Below, piece after piece: positions 14,601-23,600 of a stretch of 64,000 bases of DNA. The position numbers were made by a program, and so were the translations under genes. The first letter of the stretch is position 1, and the number at the start of each line of letters is the position of its first letter. The notes beneath the pieces are model-generated. The model was not told where the DNA came from and searched no databases. It was given only the letters and a program-made list of their open reading frames with translations. This DNA is from Arcuatula senhousia (taxonomy: Eukaryota > Mollusca > Bivalvia > Mytilida > Mytilidae): assembly GCA_963971305.1 (NCBI GenBank), contig OZ020305.1, positions 41,985,717 through 42,049,716 of the forward strand. Reading direction: 5' to 3'.

Positions 14601-17600
14601 AACTGGACTTCTTTATTATAAAATTGTCTACTTACTTGTGCAATATCTGTGGCTACGGCCTGTGCTGCTATATTACTGGACTTATTTATTATAAAATTGC
14701 CTACTTACTTGTGCAATATCTGTGGCTACAGCCTGTGCTGCTATATAACTGGACTTATTTATTATAAAATTGCCTACTTACTTGTGCAATATCTGTGGTT
14801 ACGGCCTGTGCTGCTATATAACTGGACTTCTTTATTATAAAATTGTCTACTTACTTGTGCAATATCTGTGGCTACAGCCTGTGCTGCTATATAACTGGAC
14901 TTATTTATTATAAAATTGTCTACTTACTTGTGCAATATCTGTGGTTACGGCCTGTGCTGCTATATAACTGGACTTCTTTATTATAAAATTGCCTACTTAC
15001 TTGTGCAATATTTGTGGTTACGGCCTGTGCTGCTATATAACTGGACTTCTTTATTATAAAATTGCCTACTTACTTGTGCAATATCTGTGGTTACGGCCTG
15101 TGCTGCTATATAACTGGACTTATTTATATAATATTGTCTACTTACTTGCGCAATGTCAGTGGCTAAGGCCTGTGCTGCTATATCACTTGACTTATTTATA
15201 ATAAAATTTGCTACTTACTTGTGCAAATGTCAGTGGCTAAGGCCTGTGCTGCTATATCACTGGACTTTATTTATTATAAAATTTGCTACTTACTTGTGCA
15301 ATGTCAGTGGCTACAGCCTGTGCTGCTATATTACTGGACTTATTTGTATTTTTAAATCCTACTTTCCCCTGTAATGTAAGAGACATACTTGTATAGTACC
15401 ACTGCTTAACATGATCAGTAAAGGTGAAAATCTGTTCGCATTTGTGTGTTTTATGACGTTTATGTATAAAACGGAACTTATCAGTAGTGCATTGGGTTGA
15501 TCTTTAAAAAAAACCTATGAAGTCACTTGCTTGTTAAAAATGGGAGAAACACATGTTTTATACAAGCTAAATTTTTACATGGCTTGTTTCTTTTTCTATA
15601 TAATTCCTTTATCATTGCATATTATTCATGTAACTTAATGTAAATTTGGTGTTATATTGTTTTTCTAAATTTTTTCCTTGTATATATCATGATTCAACCT
15701 CTTTATGATGTCTTTCAGACAACAGATCAAAACCATATAATATATTATTTTGTGAGCAAAAAACAGGAAATTCATGTTGGACTCTATATTAGAAAATATA
15801 GAGTCCAATTATCTCCCCTTGAAAATCTCTGAGCAGAAACTTTTCTAAGCATAAATGCGTTTCCACCAAAATAAATTATCAGTTCAGTAGTTGCACATAC
15901 AAGACTACACATTGAGAAATTCTTAAGTCATTTTACATTCCCTGAATGTTATCATATAGCAATGTAATTTCTTCCTACACATATTCAAATGATAACCTTC
16001 CTTTACGTAAAATTATATGTTAATTTTTGTGTACTTCCTTTATGTATAGTTTTATCAAAATGCAGCTGTTAAGCCCCAGTCACACTGTCACGTATCGGCT
16101 TCCCCGTTTTACTACGTTTTAAAACGTCACGTTTTAATGTAATTTATTGTCAAAGTTTTTGGTCTTCACGTTTAAATAGGCATATGCTACGTTTTACAAG
16201 GTTTCCTCACGTTTTACTACGTTTTACTAGGTATGGCAAGGTTTAACATCAGCCGTTTCATTAGGTTTTACTACGTTTAGCTACGTATGTGGTACGTTTC
16301 GTGAGGTATTACTAGGCTCTGTTACGTTTTACAAAGTATATGTTACGTTTTATTACGTATTGATGCGGTTTTGCTAGGTATGTACTACGTTTTACTACGT
16401 TTTACCACGTGCCACTACGCTGTGCAGAATTATCCGCGAAAACCGTATAATTTTCTCAAAATAAAAGAAATATATATTCAACAGGAAGAGGTAGTGAATG
16501 CTTTGGAGAAAAGTAAGGTGTGATTTCAATCATATTTTAGTACGTTAAATATTATATCTTCGCTCCAAAGACGGTATAGTATATTTCCATTGTTTGTCCG
16601 TTAGTCTGTGTGAAATACATTTTTTTTTCAGTTTTCCAACTGCTTTTAAAATATAATAGACATGAAATTTTGCATTTACTGTAGTACCAAATGGTGCATG
16701 ATAATTTTAGGTTCCTATCTAGCTAAACTGGTTTTACACATGTTGAAAAATTCCTATCACAGTTGTCTAACTATAGGTCGTAGAGGTTTTATATTTCGCC
16801 TTCAATCTTATCATATGGTATAATAGGGTGTATATTTTATACTCCTAGGTCATCTACTTTCTGTTAGCCGAAATACTAAAGTTTTGAACAGAAGCGGGAT
16901 ATCACTAGTGTGCATTAGCTTACAAAATACTTGTTACAAAATGTTTATATTACACAGCTTTAAGACTTTCACGCAAAGTACTATTTCAGTCTTTTCCTCG
17001 TTTCCTTTAAATAAGAGAAAAGAATCACCTTGTAATTTTATCCCAGTCATTTAATTCCAAAATAATTGGTTACAGAAAACTTGACAAATCGCTGCTATGA
17101 GTACAAGTGCCAGAGATAGGCCAACTGGTAGTGCCTCTCTGAGCCATGTGTCTTTCTTATTAACCTTGGCGTCATTCTAACTACATGTACATTCTTCTGG
17201 AACATAACTTGGTCAACTCGCAAACAGTTTCTAAAGGAAACAATATATCCTCACGTCCCAGTTCCTCTAAAATTGTTCGTACAGTCATGCCATGCCGAAC
17301 TAGGATATCCTACTTTTCCAATGTCTCACCCAAAATAAATGCGCTTTTGTTATCCTCCGGTAACGGTTTTGGTTGTATTGAAACAACAACAGTCTTATCT
17401 TGCAGAATACGCGTATGCTCAATCAGCAACATCCCGTAATTTACCAATTTCATAGTACTTTATTTCTTTTAGTGTGATCTAAATGAAGATTTTTTACAAA
17501 AGAAGGGTGAAAAAATAGGCGAAATGAAAGAGTAAGCGTATTAAAACGTTATTATACCTACTCAAACGTGATAAAACGTGAAAAAAACCTAGCGAAACGT

Positions 17601-20600
17601 AACATTAAACGTAAAAAACGTACAAAAACCTAATAAAACCTCGTGAAACGTAGTAAATACCTAGGAAAACGTAGTAAAACCTGGTGGTGGGCATTCCGCT
17701 ACGTTTTCGATACGCTTTAACTAGGTTTTAACACGTTTTAACGAAGTTTCACCACGTTCTACTACGTATCTGCTACGTTTATTTTTTAAGTCGCGTTTCG
17801 CCACGTTTGTGTCGTGCAAACGATACAAACGGGACACCCCAGGTTTGCGTCCAGGTATCTCTACGTATGTACCCGGTTTCAACTACGTGTCGGTACGTTT
17901 CGTTACGTTTATAGCCGTTTCACTACGTTTTAGAAACGTAGTAAAACGGGATGTCGAAACGTGACAGTGTGACTGGGGCTTTAAGAAGTTGCACTAATGA
18001 GATATGTTGACAGACAGACAGAGGGTTATTTCTATATAGCTTTAAACTTGATTTGACTTTGCTGGGGTATAAACAGCTGTTTTAACATATTCCTTATAAG
18101 CTTTTGACTTACCCCTGATGATTGTGTTACTTTTTTACCTGAAGAAAATACAAAAAGATGAAATAAGTACATTTTTACAATCATATTTATGTATGATGAA
18201 ATGCCCAAATGTGATACATGTACATGTATATTTCATTTTGGTGCTTTTATTTTCATTAATATTCCTTTTACATTTTTTAATCACTATTTCATCAGTACTT
18301 AAAGGGAAAATTCGCAAAAAAATAATTTTTACATATGTTTTTCATCACATTTTACTAAACATAAATATACATGTAATACTTTTCAATCTTCACTAATAAG
18401 CGAGTATGAGAGCGTTTTGTATCGATAAATTAGAACGATGGGTGCGGCCATTTTGTACGGCTAGTAGGCCCTATTGTCACGTGACCATCACCTAATATCC
18501 AATAACCACAAAGTACCAAAACGATAACGACACGCAATGGTCAACTCTATCGTCTTGCATGATCATGATGATAGTTTGGTTGTTCTACTCAGCGTGGTAA
18601 CGGTTAAGTGTTATTCCGTTTTCCTGACCTAAAGAAAAAGACAGCCTTGCATCATTAAAGGGTCCAGTCTTTAGATTTGCCATCCACTATCAGCAATGTC
18701 AAGTATACAAGTTAGTGTGTGAAGACCATTTTGAAGCAACATCTTTAGAGGGTGACTTAATAGTAAGCAGTGTTCTTTTGTCCATGAAAAATGTTTATAT
18801 CTATCTAATAATTTCATTATTTTTTTTAGGCAAACGTTTCTTACATGTTACATTATTACCTAGAATGACCGGGCTAGTATTTAACGGTCAGAATCTTCGC
18901 TATAAAAATCCACAAATCCACAAGACAAAAATATCAGTTTTGTTTTAAAAAAAAAGAATTATAACGGGTGTGCGTAAAATTAAGAATATAACCGAAAGCG
19001 GAATAAAACTTATCTTTTTGTTTTGTATAAGCGTTTTAACACTTCAGTTATAACTGTGCATTTATACAGAATATTTTTTTTAATAACTAGTAAATATACA
19101 TTTTAAAACAGACAACAATTTTTTCTTTATCTTTTTATCCATTCCCTATGCATTCCTTAAAAATGCGCAAATGTATTTTTTTAATCTTTAAAGGATTTCT
19201 TAAACGTTCATTATAAAGAAGATAATATTATTTTTACCTATATGAAGATAGTAATTCACAGTCGGGGGCAACGTATTTGAACTTGTGACACTCCCAGGTA
19301 TTACTTACTTCCCGGGGATGGTAATTAATAGGTGGTTGTGTAATGGTTTATGACAGAAAAAGAGATTATTTGTTTCTGTTAATTATTTATTACAAAGTAC
19401 AACGGAAGACCTACAACTTATCACTCGTGTCTTTGATTTTTCGACATCTTTATCTGTGTAAAAATAGTGAAATTGTTCTTCTTCAGGTGTTTTTTGAAGG
19501 TTTTTTTTTTACATTTCTCTTTTAAAAAGTAAAACAAAAAGCACACTATACAGAAAACGCTTCGTGTTACCTTCATGTAGACAGCCGTATAAGTATATAC
19601 CACAATCTTGTGTTCGTAAGATTATAAAACGTATAAATATTTTATCACTTGGTTTTCTCTGCATAAGAAGCCCAAACAATAATATATCCAAAAGAAATAA
19701 TGCCCGATCTTCAAACATTAGGACGTACGGACGGACGTACAAAACCAGACACTATATGTCCTCCTACTCCTTATTTCGTAGATGGGGCATAAGATAGACA
19801 ACCACACAAACAACTTTAGAATGAAATCAATGTAAAAAAGTTCTACATGTCAAACTCTAAACTTTGTCTGACGCCCGTTTCTAATATTTAAAATGTCAGA
19901 TCGGTTCCAAAGTAAAAATAAAAGTGCCAATACAAAATTAATAATTTAGATCTTGCGTTTCGTATGAAAGTTATAATATTTGATTTTTTTTAGGGAGGGG
20001 GCTTTAGATATATATATTTCACTTCGTCCTGCCTTTTTATTTTCGAGAACACTGTCCTGTCTTTTTATTTTCGAGAACACTGGAGCCTGGATATTTTTCT
20101 AACTATAAAATTTTCAGTCAAAAACAACATTTTACCATGCCTTTTTATTTAATTTTGACATCCTGCCTTTTTATTTTTAATTTCACAATTATAGCCCTCC
20201 CATGAAAATCCAATGGTCGCTCCCTTATAATCAGCAACAACAACAAAAACCACATAAATAAAAGATGAAATGAGTTTATGTGAGGTTATGATAATACATT
20301 TTATAAGTTAGTATCACCACTATAAAAAAAAGTATAAGTCATTGAAGAAAAATCTATTCAGAGTCTGTGTCACTAATACACTGACTCTAAATCCGTCGCC
20401 GTCTGCAGTAAAAGGACATTCTTTTCTGATGACAGACACAACACAAGCTGGCAGCAATACACGATGGTTTCTTCCTAAAGGTAGACCCAACATACAAACT
20501 GTCTGTATGCCATAAGTCTGCTCTGACTGCAATTAAGATTGTAAAATCAAATAAATGAATGATAATGTATCTAAAGTTACCTTGCCTTTACATTATTACT

Positions 20601-23600
20601 TCCTTGTTTTGTACTGTTAACTTTTTGTTGGCTAAGAATATATATAACTTTTGTTTGATGGGTCAAGAAAAACTCAATGTTTTCAGTCAGTGAAATCTTC
20701 GGCAATACCTTATCACTCTGAAAAAAAAAGTAAACGTCTATTCATATACCTATTTAATAGGACGTCTGGTGCTCTCCCCCGGTGGCGTTTGTACCACAAG
20801 AAACTAATTTAACTAATTTTCAGCACAACCGCGGGTTTAAACAAACTATCTTGAAGTCGTGGTTGCACCAGGGTCGAAGATATCGGTGAATAATGTAAAC
20901 TCGTGGCAGCATAGGCATTCTGCGAGCAAGGGCATTGGCACACAGCGATCGGAACATTTGCACCATTGAGTGTCAAATTGGGTTGCTTTGAAATTCAGTC
21001 TAGCGATTTATCTCCAACTCTTCTATCTACCGGATTTCTTCATCCGTATATTCTGGTTCAAGTTGATGCCCCTCCTGACCCAATTCGACCAAATCTGCAG
21101 ATCTAAAGCTGCTAGCAGACACGTCGCTCACGTAATCAGACATTACAAATATTAAGAAGGGACATTGGCGCAAGGTATATTATATAGCAATTATTTTTCT
21201 CATTCTCTCGAAATTACGATTAATCTTTTTCAAAACCAAAAACCTTATTAAACCACGTTTAACAATCAGGAGACGACAGAGTCTAAGAAAAGGTAATACA
21301 CAGCTGAAGATCACCGCCTCTTCTTTGATCTTTATGAGGTGACTATTAGACATGCTTAATTGATTTGAATTAATCCGTACTGTCTAATGAGATTAAAAGG
21401 CTGGGGAAAAGGTTTACGTCGAATATACAAAATTCTTACCTGGGGCAAATTACGTAATCACCAATTTGCAATTAACACCTGGGATGTCTGGCCAGGTGAC
21501 ACCCTGTTGTTTTAAAAGCGTGATTATCATATGAAAGGGAAAATTTTCAAATCATTTTAACGATGTAAATTAAAATAGAGTAATTTATGGAAAAGATTAC
21601 AATTATGTAGCAGAATTTAAATTATTATCATGATTTAATTATTTAATATTGATGTTTGAAAAAATCATTAATTAAAAATTTTGTTCACAAATAATGATAA
21701 AAATGCTTTATATTTGAAAGAAATCTTCATAAGAATTATGTTATTGCGTATCGGTTTATCGTTATTAAATATTTTCTTTTGTTTACCAATAAGACCAGGC
21801 GTCACCACTGTGTTTTATTCAATATAATGTCGATATCGATTATATAGCGTTAATCGGATAAAGATGTTAGACACAGATATCCGGTCATATCCCACAATGC
21901 ACTCGAGACCATCTCACTGACGTCACTGAGTTACTTTTGAAATCAGAAAATGCCAAATATCTCTGTTATAAAAAAGAATTTTTTGAAAAAAATTTGGATA
22001 TATATTTTTGATGACATATTCTATCATTTAAGACCATAAGTCAAAATTCGTGAATTTTCCCTTTAAAAAAAATCTAAAAAGAGTTGGACTCATTTTCATT
22101 TATAAGCATGGCAAATAAACCCCCAAAAAATAATTTATTTTTTTCATAATTATTTGTAAATAAAAAACTTTACCATCAAAACTCTTAATGCATTTTCTTT
22201 TTCCTTAATACGCTCCCAAAGGGAGCGATAATGGTAGAAATGTCAATATTTTAGTTGTACTATGAGCTGAATTTTCCTTCAACATCCGGTTTAGCACGCG
22301 CTTGTTTTCCTGAACTTTCAGCGTCTTTTTAACATTTTTATCTTTGAAAAATTTAGACGTCATTAAACGCTCACGTAACCGACAAGATAAGCTAGTTTGT
22401 TTTTATTTTCGGACCAAAAAAATTAAATTAATTGAAATTACAAATACCAAAATGCGGGTATAAACGGTTTATTTGGATATGCTCAGTATATATCGATATT
22501 TCAACTTCGGGAGCGTAACAGGTTTTACCTGCCTCATACTAATTCTATCAGTATTACCAGTAATCACAGTTAAACCCTGTAAATTAAAGTTAATACTTTA
22601 ATAGTACATGTATCTTACCCCCTTCTTCCACTGTAATGATGGTATTATTAAAACTAGATTTAATATGGACAATAGGTATATCTCTGAATGGTACTCCTTC
22701 TACTAACATATCCAGGTGGTCCTTGGTTGGAAATTTACTCTTTAAACTGAAAAAAAATGTATTAATATATATTTGTTTTTAAAAAAATATGTATCTCTTA
22801 TCTCCCTTCTACATGTTCTAAGATCAAAGGCCATATCTTTCAAACATTTTTGAGGACCGCAATTTACTGCAAAACTACAAAAGGCCATACCTTTCAAACA
22901 TTTTTGAGGACAAAATTTACTGCAAAACTACATATGGTGTTGTTGTTACTTGTCTAGCTTCATGAAATTCTGTTAAGTAGTTTTAGAAGAGTTGCGAAGA
23001 ATTTCTTGTGATGGATGGTTGGTTGGACGTGATTTAACAATGTTTTCCTGCCAAGTCAGAGAAAACAATTATACCAAATTAAGGAGATATGATGTATATA
23101 AATGTAACTCTTTTACATGTCATGAGATTATCTGCAATCAAAAATTGTATAGGTGGTTTTTCAGTGGTTTGATTTTTGCTTTGGCCATAATAAAATAATT
23201 CCTAGATTCTCATCCAAATTTGTTGAATACATTGTATATATTGCTGAAGGGCAAATTTTTTTTATATTTTTTATCCATTTTGTTAAAATATTCTGTCAAA
23301 TTAAAGAAAATTTGTCAAATTTTAACCAACTTTACCCAAAAATCAAAATACATGTAATATTATTTTATGGGGCTGAAAAAATCGTGGCGGGTGGGGATGA
23401 GACTCTAGGATATCTTTTATAAATGCCTTAATTCTTAACATTCATCAGAATGCAATAATTGCAACACCCGGAATATTGATTGATCATATGGATATGAAAC
23501 CGTGAAAATTAAAACATCCCCTTTAACATGAAATACACAATATTTTCCACTGGTAAAAAAAACCACACTTATATTTGCAAGAAGAGACCATTGCTGATAT

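Noticed and set aside
14284..15374. Overlapping plus-strand open frames of 63-73 codons with repeats of [15 protein letters not shown]
   Set aside because: They are antisense shadows of the 73-bp array. The minus strand carries the MRPS11 exon sequence and splice donors, and identical frames recur each period.
20970..21155. Plus-strand frame of 61 codons
   Set aside because: Antisense to the P2X7-type domain pseudogene, whose motifs read on the minus strand.
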